Origin: an uncultured bacterium
Lineage (GTDB): Bacteria > Planctomycetota > UBA1135 > UBA2386
Assembly (NCBI GenBank): GCA_937906475.1
Contig: CALCZA010000015.1
Span: 1 to 52,594, forward strand
Reading direction: 5' to 3'
Length of the DNA stretch: 52,594 bases
Part shown: piece after piece, positions 43,472 through 52,594 of the stretch
How the letters are laid out: each line of letters begins with the position of its first letter
Position numbering within the stretch: position 1 is the stretch's first letter
Notes under the pieces: generated by a model
What the model was told of the DNA's origin: nothing
Databases searched by the model: none
The model's input: only the letters and a program-made list of their open reading frames with translations
Made by a program: the position numbers and the translations under genes

Positions 43472-44965
43472 ATGAAGATTAGCCATGTTTCGTCCGCGGC
43501 AGCAAGCCGTGGAGACGCCGTTTACGTTCTCGCTCCCGATGGTCGTGCCGATGCTGGCGATGCGCTTAAAAAAGCGCTGCAGCAGGCCAAGGCGACGGGG
43601 GACCTGAAGACCAGCTTCCGCGCCGTCCGCGTGTTCCATCAGCCCAAGGGTTCTGCTGCGAAGCGCCTTGGCGTGGTTGGGCTCGGCAAGGTCGCCGACA
43701 TCACCACCGAACGTTTGCGCCGCGTCGCCGCGGTCGCGCAAGGCAGTGCCGCGAGCCGTGAGTCCGCGTCGTTCTCGTTGCTGGTGCCGGCGAGCGCGAT
43801 CAAAAAGGCCAAGCCGTTCGCTGCTGGCCAAGCGATCGCCGAAGGCATGGTGCTCGGTGCGTATCGTTATGACGCGCCGCGCAAGGAAAAGCCGAAGAAG
43901 GCGCACGCACTGCAAGCGCAGGTCGCTGCGGTTGGTCTGAGCGCTAAGGACGAAGCAGAGTTTGCGCGCGGTTTGAAGGTTGGCATGAAGTCGGCGCAAG
44001 GTGCTGTGTTCGCGCGCGACTTAGAGAATCAACCGGCCAACATCTTGACGCCGACGACGATGGCGAAAGCCGCGAAGAAGTTGGGCGGCGGTCGCCTGAC
44101 CGTCAAGGTGCTCGACGAGAAGGCGATGACGAAGCTCAAGATGGGCGCGTTGCTCGGCGTTTCACGCGGCAGTGTCGAGCCCGCGAAGTTGATCGTATTC
44201 GAATACAAGACGCCGGGTGCCAAGGGCAACGTCTGTGTCGTCGGCAAGGGCCTGACGTTCGACAGCGGTGGCATTAGCATAAAGCCGCCGGGGCGCATGG
44301 ATGAAATGCGTTACGACATGTGTGGCGCTGGCGCGGTCATGGGTTTGTTCCATGCGCTGAGTAACGGTGCGCTCGGCAACTACAAGCCGAAGCGCAACAT
44401 CATCGGTGTCATTGCCGCGGCCGAGAACATGCCTGACGCGGATGCGCAGCGCCCCGGCGATGTCGTGACCTCGATGGATGGCCATACGATCGAAGTGCTC
44501 AACACCGACGCCGAAGGTCGCTTGGTGTTGGCCGACGCGATCACCTACGCGAAGAAGTTCTACAAGCCGGAGAAGATGTGTGACCTCGCGACGCTGACTG
44601 GCGCCGTGGTCGTGGCTCTCGGTCACGAGATGTCCGGCATCATGGGCTCGGACCAGAAATTGATCGATGACCTGATCGATGCTGGCGATGTCGCCGATGA
44701 GCCGTTGTGGCAGTTGCCGCTGTGGCAGTGCCACAAGGATCAGGTGAAGAGCAAGTTCGCCGACCTAGCTAACATTAACTCGCCGGCGCACGGCAATGGC
44801 TCGACGGCCGGCGGTGCGTTCTTGAGTTACTTCGCGGGTGACACGGCTTGGGCGCACCTCGACATTGCGGGCGCGGCCTACGGTGGTCTGACCAAGGACT
44901 ACTACAAGGGCGGTGCGACCGGCACCGCGGTGCGCACGCTGCTGCACTGGATTCGCACGCTGTAG
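43472..44965 (+). CDS. pepA: Leucyl aminopeptidase, M17 family
   Basis: This 497-residue cytosolic aminopeptidase carries the two-metal site: GLTFDSGGISIKPP, MRYDMCGAGAVMG and NTDAEGRLVLADA, the M17 signature. The N-terminal 170 residues form the macro-like domain of the family. The C-terminus has GGLTKDYYKGGATGTAVR. It removes N-terminal residues from peptides; PepA relatives in some bacteria also bind DNA. It follows the MoaD-MoaE gene by 87 bases. Confidence 0.93.
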   Translation: MKISHVSSAAASRGDAVYVLAPDGRADAGDALKKALQQAKATGDLKTSFRAVRVFHQPKGSAAKRLGVVGLGKVADITTERLRRVAAVAQGSAASRESASFSLLVPASAIKKAKPFAAGQAIAEGMVLGAYRYDAPRKEKPKKAHALQAQVAAVGLSAKDEAEFARGLKVGMKSAQGAVFARDLENQPANILTPTTMAKAAKKLGGGRLTVKVLDEKAMTKLKMGALLGVSRGSVEPAKLIVFEYKTPGAKGNVCVVGKGLTFDSGGISIKPPGRMDEMRYDMCGAGAVMGLFHALSNGALGNYKPKRNIIGVIAAAENMPDADAQRPGDVVTSMDGHTIEVLNTDAEGRLVLADAITYAKKFYKPEKMCDLATLTGAVVVALGHEMSGIMGSDQKLIDDLIDAGDVADEPLWQLPLWQCHKDQVKSKFADLANINSPAHGNGSTAGGAFLSYFAGDTAWAHLDIAGAAYGGLTKDYYKGGATGTAVRTLLHWIRTL

Positions 44966-44988
44966 GAAGCGGTTGCTGTGCGCGAGGC

Positions 44989-47700
44989 CTACGGGCGCTC
45001 GCGCACAGCAGGTAGTTGCCGGCGGTGCGTCAGTGGTTGGCCCTGTTCGAGCAGTTCGATTTGCGGCAGAGCCGACTGTTGCCGATGCGGCGCGGCGATG
45101 CCCACCGCCAATTCGCTCATGGCCGGGATGGTCATGGTGCCTCCCGAGGTTGCCACGATGGCGGTGCGATCGTCGGCGATCTGCACGTCATACCAACCGC
45201 GTTCGATCAAGGGGGGCGCAGGCAGGAAACTGCCGCCAGGCACCTGCACGGTGAGCATGTCTAAGTGCAGCGCGCCGGGCATCTGGTTGTCGATGTGCAC
45301 GACGTTACGCTCGTCCACGGTCGCGCGTGGCAGCCTCAGCTTGGTCGGCCACGCGGGGTCCGGCGCGTCGTCCGCCGCCAGTTGCAATCGATGGATCGAG
45401 CCAGCCGCAGACTCGCTGCCGCGGTCATCGCACAAAAGGTGCGCATCGGCGAACACCGCTTCGTCTTTGCTGTCGACGAACCCGAACTGTCGCACTCCGT
45501 CGAGCAAGACCTCGACTTGCTTGGTGGTCGCATTGCGGTGCACTTCGATGTGGTGGAATCGACCTGGATCCACTGCCGTTGTGCCCTTGCCTAAGTTCGG
45601 GAAGAACTCGAGCACCGCCTGGCCGTCTTGTTCGCGCAGATAGAGACCGGTGTCGGTCCCGCGGTTGGCGAAGTCGACGAGCTTGCCCCACTTGCCATTG
45701 CCGTAGGCGGAGAAGGCGACCAGGCAGTCGAGCCGGTAGCTCGCCTGGCGTTCGGCGCTTAGCCCCGTGATGCGCAGTCCGTGGTTGTTGCTAAACGCGT
45801 AGGTCTGGTCGTTGTTGATGCCGTCAAGTCGCTGCAAGACGAGGTTCGTATCGTTGCTCTCGAGTTGTATCGGTGCCTTGGCGACAGGTGCTTGGTGCTC
45901 GCCGGACAGTTCGATGCCGCGCATCAGGATGGCGAGGTCGTGCTCGTCCGCGCGGCCACTGCCATCGAGATCGAGTTCTGGCTGGTCGGCTGCGAAGCGT
46001 GCGCGATACATGTCGAGGTCGGTGCGGTTCAGCGCGCCGTCGCCGTTGAGGTCGCCGCGGATCAATGTTGGCGGAAACGGCTGCTCGGCCAGCGCGACGC
46101 GGCATATGCGTAGCTCATCGAGGTCGCCATCGAAGCCTTTCGTGCCGTCGGCGCTGCGTCCGATGTGCAAGAATCCGGCCCCTCCGCCGCTCGGTCCCTT
46201 GGCGAATGGAATGGCTTCGCCCAGTTGCTGGCCGTCGACGAAGAAGCGCACCGTGCGTGCCTCGTGGTCGCGCGTCGCTCGCAGTCGGTGCCACGAACCG
46301 ATCTGCGTATCGGCGGCGATTGTGCTGCGCACGCTCTGGTCGGTGCCTAGTCCTGATTCCCAAGCGAGCACCAAGTGGCGGTTGTGGTCGAGTTGCAGCG
46401 AGTAGCAGGTGTTGATCGCTTCGCTGTCCACCCGTGGATGGGGGCCGGCGGCGCTGTATTCGACCAATGTGGTGCCGTGTTCGCCCGGTAGGGCACGCAT
46501 GCGCATGGCAATCGCCAGCGTTAGATCCGCAACGATCGCGAGTTCGTAATCGCCGATGGCGGCCGTCGCCGCATGGCCGTTGCCGTGCACGGACAACGCG
46601 CGACCATAAACGCCGTCGGTGCTCGACGCATCGCCAATGAGTTCACCGTGCACGCGCTTGGTGCCCAAGCCACTCGCGGTGTCGAGCACCACGGAGCCGT
46701 GTTCGAAGTCGTAGCTGGCAACTAGCGGCGATTGTGCGATCGCATTCGGGTCGTGCAGCGTGAACGAGTCGAGTGAATCATCGAACGACCAGCCGTTCGT
46801 GGCGCCGTCGAGATCGCTGATGAAGTTGGCCTGCACGGTGCCGTCGGCAAATACATCGACGGACAAGAACCCGTGGTGGCTCTGCTGCAGTCGGCCTTCG
46901 AGCCCGCCGCCACCGGTGCCGGTGACCACTTCCCACGTTTCGGGTCGCTGCGCGTCCGGCCTACTCGGTTGGAACAGGTGCCAGTGGCCGGTGAACAGCG
47001 CGTGGGTCTTGGTGCTCTCAGTGGTGATGCCTTGCCAGAGTTTGCCAACCGTGCCGGCGATCGTTGGCTCGAAGCTGTCGAAGGTCACCGGGTGATGCGT
47101 GAAGGTGAAGACGTGCTCAATCTCCTCAGCCTGCTCGGTTCTGCGCAGCACTTCAAGAAACCAATGCAGAGTCCGGTCGGCGAGGTGTTGGGCACCGTAT
47201 TTCTGCGTGTCCGTCGTCAGGCTGATGAAGCGCACGTTGCCGACGTCGACGAAGTAGTCCATCTGGTCGAGGCCGCGCTTGCCGTTGACGGTGGGGCTAT
47301 CGGGCAGCCATGCGTTTCCGTCCGGGGTGTTGGCGAATGTCGAGCGCCAGCGTTCGTCGCCGCCCGATGGCAAGTCGTGGTTGCCGGGCGTCATCAGGAT
47401 GCGATTATATCCTGGTGCGAACGCCGCAGCTTGCTGGATCCATGACTGCCACGAGCCGTGCTGCTTGGCGTCGACGGACCCGGTCGAAACTAAATCTCCA
47501 GGGATGATTAGGTATTCGGCACCGTGGCGATTGACGTCTTCCAGCAACGTCGAAAATAGGTGCTGGCCCTGCGTGTCGCCAATCACCGCGAAGCGCAGCA
47601 AGCGGGGGGCTTGCGGTTCGCTCGGCACGCTGTTGCAGGCCGTGGCCAACAGGAACAGGGCGATTGGCAGGATGCGCGACAGGTCGGGGCGTTGGTGCAT
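44989..47700 (-). CDS. Lipoprotein calcineurin-like phosphoesterase with concanavalin-like and dockerin-like segments
   Basis: The sequence starts with a signal and lipobox (LFLLATAC). From the ATG at 47700 it is 903 residues; an upstream ATG at 47727 adds 9. Residues about 35-290 are a metallophosphoesterase with GDTQG, PGDLV, PGNHD, THHP and GHWH, all the metal ligands. A LamG/concanavalin-like sandwich follows. Then comes a paired EF-hand segment, DLNGDGALNRTDLDMYRA and DLDGSGRADEHDLAI, which looks like a type I dockerin. A second LamG-like region fills the C-terminus. A secreted phosphodiesterase bound to the outer membrane is the best guess. It is divergent from acs. Confidence 0.85.
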   Translation of the reverse strand: MHQRPDLSRILPIALFLLATACNSVPSEPQAPRLLRFAVIGDTQGQHLFSTLLEDVNRHGAEYLIIPGDLVSTGSVDAKQHGSWQSWIQQAAAFAPGYNRILMTPGNHDLPSGGDERWRSTFANTPDGNAWLPDSPTVNGKRGLDQMDYFVDVGNVRFISLTTDTQKYGAQHLADRTLHWFLEVLRRTEQAEEIEHVFTFTHHPVTFDSFEPTIAGTVGKLWQGITTESTKTHALFTGHWHLFQPSRPDAQRPETWEVVTGTGGGGLEGRLQQSHHGFLSVDVFADGTVQANFISDLDGATNGWSFDDSLDSFTLHDPNAIAQSPLVASYDFEHGSVVLDTASGLGTKRVHGELIGDASSTDGVYGRALSVHGNGHAATAAIGDYELAIVADLTLAIAMRMRALPGEHGTTLVEYSAAGPHPRVDSEAINTCYSLQLDHNRHLVLAWESGLGTDQSVRSTIAADTQIGSWHRLRATRDHEARTVRFFVDGQQLGEAIPFAKGPSGGGAGFLHIGRSADGTKGFDGDLDELRICRVALAEQPFPPTLIRGDLNGDGALNRTDLDMYRARFAADQPELDLDGSGRADEHDLAILMRGIELSGEHQAPVAKAPIQLESNDTNLVLQRLDGINNDQTYAFSNNHGLRITGLSAERQASYRLDCLVAFSAYGNGKWGKLVDFANRGTDTGLYLREQDGQAVLEFFPNLGKGTTAVDPGRFHHIEVHRNATTKQVEVLLDGVRQFGFVDSKDEAVFADAHLLCDDRGSESAAGSIHRLQLAADDAPDPAWPTKLRLPRATVDERNVVHIDNQMPGALHLDMLTVQVPGGSFLPAPPLIERGWYDVQIADDRTAIVATSGGTMTIPAMSELAVGIAAPHRQQSALPQIELLEQGQPLTHRRQLPAVRERP

Positions 47701-47809
47701 GGAACTGCAAGCATCGTAGCGAGTCAATTGCTCGCCGAGCTAACGCTTGTCACAGCTTCCGGCCCCCGGCAGACTCGTGCTGCGCGCAAGCCCTGCGCAC
47801 AGCACACTC

Positions 47810-49753
47810 ATGGCCGATCACATCGTTCCGGTTAAACCGCACATCGCGCGCCACGCGCACGTGGGGTCGTTCGAGCAATACCAGCGCATCTACGACGAGT
47901 CGATTCGCGATCCGGCGGGCTTCTGGCGGCGGCAAGCGGAGCGCATCGATTGGTTCCATCCGTTTGACCGCACTTGCGAAGTCGACTTCGACAAGGCGGA
48001 GATCGCGTGGTACCTCGGCGGCAAGTTGAATGCTGCGCACAACTGCATCGACCGGCACCTGAGCGAGCGTGCCGAGCAAACGGCGATCATCTGGGTTGGC
48101 GATGAACCCGGTGAATACACGAACATCTCCTACCGCGAGTTGCACGATCACGTCGGCCGCTTCGCCAATGTGTTGAAGCGCTACGGAGTCAAGAAGGGCG
48201 ATCGCGTCTGCATCTACCTGCCGATGATTCCCGAAGCGGTCTACGCGATGTTGGCTTGCGCGCGTATTGGCGCGGTGCACTCGGTGGTCTTCGCCGGGTT
48301 CTCAGCGGACGCGCTTCGCGACCGCATTGTCGATGCCGATTGCTGTGTCGTGTTGACGGCGAATGAAGGCCTGCGCGGTGGTAAGACGATCCCGCTCAAA
48401 AACATGGTCGACGAAGCGATCGCCGAGTTGCCGTTCGTGCACACGGTGTTGGTTGCCAAGCGCACCGATACCGAAGTCACGATGAAGGGTGGCCGAGATC
48501 GGTGGCTGGCCGATGAGATGGCGCAGCAGCGCGCCTACTGCCCAGTGGAGTGGCTCGACAGCGAAGATCCGTTGTTCGTGCTCTACACGTCCGGCTCAAC
48601 TGGCAAGCCGAAGGGCCAGTTGCATACGACGGGCGGTTACCTGACCTACGCGAGTTACACGCACGAGTTGGTGTTCGATTGGCATCCCGGTGATGTGCAC
48701 TTTTGCGCGGCCGATGTTGGCTGGATCACTGGTCACAGCTACATCGTCTACGGCCCGTTGGCGAACGGCGCGACCACGGTGCTGTTTGAATCGACCCCCG
48801 TATATCCCGATGCCAGCCGCTACTGGCAGGTGTGCGAAGACATTCAGGCGTCGATCTTTTACACGGCGCCGACGGCGTTGCGCGCGTTGCTGCGCTTTGG
48901 TGACGACCCGGTCAAGAAGTACAGTCGCGATAGCATTCGCGTGCTCGGCACGGTTGGCGAGCCGATCAATCCGGAGGTGTGGCAGTGGTACCACGATGTC
49001 GTGGGAGAGAAGCGTTGCCCGATCGTCGACACGTGGTGGCAGACCGAGACGGGCGGCATCTTGATGTCGCCGCTGCCTGGCGCAACGCCATGTAAGCCTG
49101 GTTCGGCGACGTTCCCGTTGCCAGGTGTGCAACCGATGCTCGTCGATGACCAGGGCACCGAACTAACAGGCAACGATGTCAGTGGCAACTTGTGCTTGAA
49201 GGGTAGCTGGCCGGGGCAAGCGCGCACGATCTTCAACGACCACGCGCGCTTCTATCAGACCTACTTTTCGATGTATCCAGGCAACTACTTCACCGGCGAT
49301 GGTTGTCGCCGCGATGAAGACGGTTACTACTGGATCACCGGACGCGTTGACGACGTGCTCAACGTGTCTGGCCACCGTCTTGGCACGGCCGAGATCGAGA
49401 GTGCCTTGGTGGCCCATGAGTTCTGTGCCGAAGCGGCGGTTGTCGGCTTCCCACACGATCTCAAGGGGCAAGCAGTTTACGCCTACGTGATCACGGGCCA
49501 GGCGGCCGAGGGCGTGTCCGCCGATGCAATCGAAGCGGCGCTCAAGCAGCAGGTGCGCAAGGCGATCAGTGCGATCGCGACGCCGAATCGCATTCAGGTG
49601 TGTGCCGGTCTACCCAAGACGCGCAGTGGCAAGATCATGCGTCGCATCCTGCGCAAGATCGCCGAAGGCAACTATGACGGCCTTGGCGATATCTCGACGT
49701 TGGCTGAGCCGCAGGTCGTCGAGCAGATCATCGCTGGCCACAAAGTTCCGTAG
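47810..49753 (+). CDS. acs: Acetyl-CoA synthetase
   Basis: This 647-residue AMP-forming synthetase has the P-loop [11 protein letters not shown], the substrate region WWQTETGG, the hinge [18 protein letters not shown], and the C-terminal catalytic lysine Lys608 in TRSGKIMRR, which is normally the acetylation control site. It activates acetate to acetyl-CoA. The ATG at 47810 was chosen because family sequence begins right after it, though the frame opens at 47747. The ACT gene follows 8 bases on. Confidence 0.95.
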   Translation: MADHIVPVKPHIARHAHVGSFEQYQRIYDESIRDPAGFWRRQAERIDWFHPFDRTCEVDFDKAEIAWYLGGKLNAAHNCIDRHLSERAEQTAIIWVGDEPGEYTNISYRELHDHVGRFANVLKRYGVKKGDRVCIYLPMIPEAVYAMLACARIGAVHSVVFAGFSADALRDRIVDADCCVVLTANEGLRGGKTIPLKNMVDEAIAELPFVHTVLVAKRTDTEVTMKGGRDRWLADEMAQQRAYCPVEWLDSEDPLFVLYTSGSTGKPKGQLHTTGGYLTYASYTHELVFDWHPGDVHFCAADVGWITGHSYIVYGPLANGATTVLFESTPVYPDASRYWQVCEDIQASIFYTAPTALRALLRFGDDPVKKYSRDSIRVLGTVGEPINPEVWQWYHDVVGEKRCPIVDTWWQTETGGILMSPLPGATPCKPGSATFPLPGVQPMLVDDQGTELTGNDVSGNLCLKGSWPGQARTIFNDHARFYQTYFSMYPGNYFTGDGCRRDEDGYYWITGRVDDVLNVSGHRLGTAEIESALVAHEFCAEAAVVGFPHDLKGQAVYAYVITGQAAEGVSADAIEAALKQQVRKAISAIATPNRIQVCAGLPKTRSGKIMRRILRKIAEGNYDGLGDISTLAEPQVVEQIIAGHKVP

Positions 49754-49761
49754 GACAGAAC

Positions 49762-50148
49762 GTGGACTATCTGCCCAATCTCGATCCTGAATTGCACGAA
49801 GGCGTTTACGTGTTTACGACGGTGCCGCTGTCCGCCAATACGGTTGGCCTCGACGTGGTCGCGACAATGCGCGAGCGGGAAGGTTTGACGCTAGTGCTGC
49901 CGGAAAAGCAGGCCGTGCAGCAAGGCTTTGACCTGGCGTTCCGCTGTGCGTGGATCACCCTGCGGGTCGATTCGGCGCTCGAGGCGGTTGGCTTGACGGC
50001 GGCGTTTGCGCGTGCGTTAGCTGACGATTCGATAGCGTGCAACGTCATCGCTGGTACGCATCACGATCACTTGTTCGTGCCGGTTGGTCGCGCGGCAGAT
50101 GCGTTGCAGTGCTTGCGCGACTTGCAGCGGCGCGCGGCTGGCGACTGA
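49762..50148 (+). CDS. ACT-domain protein (COG3602-like)
   Basis: This 128-residue protein has two ACT-like halves: GVYVFTTVPLSANTVGLDVV at about 14-33, then EGLTLVLPE, and WITLRVDSALEAVGLTAAFA with VIAGTHHDHLFVPVG. Small stand-alone proteins of this type are thought to be amino-acid-binding regulators. It starts with GTG at 49762, 8 bases after acs, so it is probably in one operon and may sense metabolite status. It converges on the KaiC-like gene. Confidence 0.8.
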   Translation: MDYLPNLDPELHEGVYVFTTVPLSANTVGLDVVATMREREGLTLVLPEKQAVQQGFDLAFRCAWITLRVDSALEAVGLTAAFARALADDSIACNVIAGTHHDHLFVPVGRAADALQCLRDLQRRAAGD

Positions 50149-50176
50149 GTCAGTGCAGCTTGACTTGTCAGCTTAG

Positions 50177-51805
50177 CTAGGTGCGTCGCCATTCGATCGA
50201 CATGGGCTCGCCGACGTAGTCGTTGCCAGTCGACTTCAGCACGCGGAAGAACGGCCGCGAGCTTTGCTGTTCCGGGTCGAAGTAGATGTGCAGCACGTTG
50301 TCGAACCCGACTAGGTAGGGAGATGGGTCGAAGGTGTTGGCGACGTTGCCACCGGACGGCGGCACCATGTCGACAAACATCGGGGTCGTGCCTTCGTAGC
50401 GCATCATGTCGACGATCGCCGCGATCAGGAATCGTTGGTCCTGGATCAGCGGGAAGCGATCTTGCAGGCGATAGATGTTGTCGAACGCCATGCGCACAAC
50501 TGGTAGTGGCGTTTCGCCGGCGTGGCCACCTTGAACCAAGCGAATCAGATCCCACGTGAACTTGCCCGGCGTGATGAACTCTGGGTGCAGGTAGACGACG
50601 CGGAAGTTGGGGTGGAACTTACCGTTTTCGTTGAGGCACACGGCAAGGGCCGGTTCACGTTGGCAGATGCGGCGAATTGCATCGCGATCTTCGCGCGTCG
50701 AAACGAATAACGCGCGCTCGCCAAGTTCGATTCCCTTAGCGAGAAAGCGCAACGCCAGCAGTGTGGCGCGCGTGCCTGGCTCGGCGAGCAAGATCGTCGA
50801 CGAATGGCGTGTCGGTCCACTGCCGTCTAGGAAGGCGCGGTTGAGGTCGGGGTGGCCGAGTTCGATCGGGGTTTCGCCGCGTGGCGGAACGGAGAACTGT
50901 GCTTGGTCGCGCGCCATCGACAGTTGCGCTGCAACCGACGGATAGATGTGGATTCCGGGACCGCGTTCGTTGCGTGCGCCGAGATAGACGTCGCGCGTGA
51001 TGCCGCGGCCGGCGATCGAGAATTGATGCACGCCGCGGTAGTAGTACTGATGGCGCGCTTTACTGATCTCAATGGCGCGAACCTTGAAGTCGGTGCGTTC
51101 TTCGCGGAATGCCAGGTGCAGCATCAAGTCCGTGGAGAACTCCTCGGCGGACGGTAGCCGCAGGTCGCGCGGATGCGCCTCTTCCATGACGAAGATGCCG
51201 TGGATCTTGCCGTCGAGAAGGCGGCTGCGGATTTCAAGCAGGGTCGCACGCTTCTCGAAGTATTCGAGGTCGGTCAGTAGCAATCCGACGTTGTCGATGA
51301 CGACCATGCGAACCGGCGCGACGCGGCGATGGTTCTCAATCTCGGCGAGGATCCACTCGATATCGACCGTCGTGCCACGTGCGTTCTTTTGGGTCAGCGC
51401 TGCCGGTTTGGCCTGCGTCAGCACGAGTTGCGCCGTACCGCCTGGGGCCGTCTTCGCGTTCAAGACTAGCTTGTTGGGGACTTCGCGCGGTTCAGTCGTG
51501 ATGTCCGCCGTTGAGCGGAACCAATCGAAGTCGAACGCCAGCTTCTTCTCGATGCTGTCGGGGGAGTGTTCGACTGAGTAGTAGAGGAACGTGCCGTCAC
51601 CGGTCGTCAGCCACGCACGCACCACCATCTCGAGCGCGAGCAGGGTTTTGCCAGTGCCAGGACCACCCCCGATGCAGGCGAATGCTGCGGCATCGTCGGG
51701 ATAACGGATGCCGCCACCTAGGATGCCGTCGAGGCCGTCAATGCCGGTTTTCAGGATCGCGAAGCTCACGTCATAACAGTAGGCATTGTGGCCTTCCGGA
51801 ACCAC
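50177..51805 (-). CDS. KaiC-like RecA-superfamily ATPase with a degenerate second domain
   Basis: This 542-residue protein has two RecA-like halves. The first opens with TGIDGLDGILGGGI, then Walker A GGPGTGKT (47-54, Lys53) and Walker B RMVVIDN, the typical KaiC start. The second half has STILLAEPGTRATLLALRFL where Walker A should be, lacking the GK pair, so it probably cannot hydrolyse ATP. The KaiC phospho-site pattern was not found, and no KaiA or KaiB is near, so it is not a clock protein. The GTG at 51805 is the open-frame start; GTG at 51769 would fit a shorter KaiC N-terminus. It is divergent from the phosphatase gene. Confidence 0.8.
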   Translation of the reverse strand: MVPEGHNAYCYDVSFAILKTGIDGLDGILGGGIRYPDDAAAFACIGGGPGTGKTLLALEMVVRAWLTTGDGTFLYYSVEHSPDSIEKKLAFDFDWFRSTADITTEPREVPNKLVLNAKTAPGGTAQLVLTQAKPAALTQKNARGTTVDIEWILAEIENHRRVAPVRMVVIDNVGLLLTDLEYFEKRATLLEIRSRLLDGKIHGIFVMEEAHPRDLRLPSAEEFSTDLMLHLAFREERTDFKVRAIEISKARHQYYYRGVHQFSIAGRGITRDVYLGARNERGPGIHIYPSVAAQLSMARDQAQFSVPPRGETPIELGHPDLNRAFLDGSGPTRHSSTILLAEPGTRATLLALRFLAKGIELGERALFVSTREDRDAIRRICQREPALAVCLNENGKFHPNFRVVYLHPEFITPGKFTWDLIRLVQGGHAGETPLPVVRMAFDNIYRLQDRFPLIQDQRFLIAAIVDMMRYEGTTPMFVDMVPPSGGNVANTFDPSPYLVGFDNVLHIYFDPEQQSSRPFFRVLKSTGNDYVGEPMSIEWRRT

Positions 51806-51924
51806 ACAGGAGTGTCGTCGGCCGAGTTGGCGGAGTGGTTGACGAGCGTTGCTTTCGTGTTAGACGCACCGAAGTGCTGCGCGGGTTGTGGAAGTCGTGC
51901 GTCCGGCAGGCCAAGATTGTCGTC

Positions 51925-52548
51925 GTGCTCGAAGAACCGAATGACTTCTGCCGCCTTTGGCTGCTCCGCCACCCCGAACTAGAGACTGGTGCCGCCGAAC
52001 TTGCCGTAGGCGCTGGTCCGGCCGATCTCAGCCGGCGCGGTCGCGCCCAGATCCTGCGCTGGATGGCGTTGCTGAAGGACGTCGAGGTCGAACTCGTCAC
52101 GAGTGGCCCGCAGCCGCAGTGTCACGATCCCGCGCGTGGGTTGGCCGAGAGCAAGAAGCTTGAGGTCGTTGTCGACTCTCGCCTGCGTGATCAGGAGATG
52201 GGGCAGTGGCAGGGACGTTCGTGGCAAGAAATCATGCGTGACCAGGACGGCGCCGTGCGCACGTTCTTCAGTGAGTTTGGCGATACCGCGGCGCCTGGTG
52301 GCGAACGTCTCGGCGAGGCCGTCGAGCGCATGCTGCAGTGGTGGGCGGAAACGGCACCGAAGGTCGCTGGCAAGACGGTGGTCGTGGTCTGCTCCGGCAC
52401 GATTCTGACGGGCTTCGCCGCGGCGATGCTTGGCATGAGGCTGTCGCGCTGCCTGTCACTGAACCTACCGTTTGGCGGCATCGGCATGTTGGATGCCTTC
52501 GAGAACGGCGTGCGTGTCTCCGCATGGAACGCCGACGTTTGGCACTGA
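51925..52548 (+). CDS. Histidine phosphatase (phosphoglycerate mutase) family protein, probably degenerate
   Basis: From GTG 51925 this protein has 207 residues; the start is uncertain and the open frame reaches back to 51511 over the divergent KaiC-like gene. Recognisable elements are LLRHPELE (RHP in place of RHG, catalytic His16), VTSGPQPQCHDPARGL where SPLxRAxxTA is usual, the family-like LRDQEMGQWQGRSWQEI, and VVVVCSGTIL where the second catalytic His of SHG is replaced by Ser. Loss of that His suggests reduced or altered activity, or a binding role. It is divergent from the KaiC-like gene. Confidence 0.75.
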   Translation: MLEEPNDFCRLWLLRHPELETGAAELAVGAGPADLSRRGRAQILRWMALLKDVEVELVTSGPQPQCHDPARGLAESKKLEVVVDSRLRDQEMGQWQGRSWQEIMRDQDGAVRTFFSEFGDTAAPGGERLGEAVERMLQWWAETAPKVAGKTVVVVCSGTILTGFAAAMLGMRLSRCLSLNLPFGGIGMLDAFENGVRVSAWNADVWH

Positions 52549-52581
52549 GACGTCTGGCACTGAGACGTCTAGCACTGAGAC
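52540..52581 (+). repeat. 15-bp tandem repeat across a stop codon
   Basis: TGGCACTGAGACGTC occurs at 52540-52554 and 52555-52569, and a third copy begins at 52570 (TAGCACTGAGAC). The first copy contains the last two codons and TGA stop of the phosphatase gene. Since the period is 15, the stop recurs in frame. The repeat reaches to 13 bases before the window edge. Confidence 0.9.
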
Positions 52582-52594
52582 TGAACTCGTGCGT

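Noticed and set aside
51511..51924. N-terminal extension of the phosphatase frame
   Set aside because: It is antisense to the KaiC-like gene and has Arg/Cys/Ser-rich shadow composition.

Overview
The window reads as GC-rich chromosomal DNA from a Gram-negative bacterium, most likely a planctomycete, possibly of the deep-branching group with large Kelch and carboxypeptidase-regulatory proteins. The evidence is a fused LpxC-FabZ lipid A enzyme, an OmpH/Skp chaperone, a heptosyltransferase, a DUF1573 protein, a Ser/Thr kinase beside an FHA-type sigma54 activator, a KaiC-like ATPase, and a secreted Kelch protein with a characteristic C-terminal Gly/Cys domain. No rRNA, tRNA, CRISPR array, phage or insertion sequence was seen. 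The placement is inference from gene content.

Layout. 301-6172 is one plus-strand run: a lysine-type methyltransferase, two ATPase/permease ABC pairs and an orphan histidine kinase, joined by 4-base overlaps. 6173-6908 is non-coding; it holds a good promoter and a GNRA-loop terminator about 235 nt apart (candidate ncRNA). 6909-11221 (minus) has a small protein, a Nudix hydrolase and a Tex protein with two long unusual extensions. 11392-17989 (plus) has a heptosyltransferase, an FHA-GAF-sigma54 activator and a transmembrane Ser/Thr kinase. 18012-20071 (minus) is a JAMM metalloprotease / AcpS / lipoprotein operon, divergent from a Cys/Met-metabolism PLP enzyme. 21532-24756 (plus) is an envelope block: OmpH, LpxC-FabZ and a Gfo/Idh dehydrogenase. 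A convincing 6S RNA lies at 24867-25083, then an L,D-transpeptidase.

26534-31924 has a lipoprotein, a DUF1573 protein whose stop codon sits in a hairpin that is tandemly repeated, and a coupled pair of a GCS2 ligase with CBS domains and an AstE-like metallopeptidase. 32020-37557 (minus) holds tryptophan 2,3-dioxygenase and two adjacent carboxypeptidase-regulatory paralogues. 38023-52548 holds a GT-C-like membrane protein, fructose-1,6-bisphosphatase, a Kelch protein, a MoaD-MoaE fusion, leucyl aminopeptidase, a lipoprotein phosphoesterase with a dockerin-like segment, acetyl-CoA synthetase, an ACT protein, a KaiC-like ATPase and a degenerate histidine phosphatase.

How parts may work together. 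The FHA protein and the kinase downstream form a plausible phospho-signalling pair. OmpH, LpxC-FabZ and the dehydrogenase fit outer-membrane and lipid A synthesis. The most testable new idea is that the JAMM protease at 19619-20071 releases the MoaD domain from the MoaD-MoaE fusion at 42671-43384, whose Gly-Gly tail is buried inside the polypeptide.
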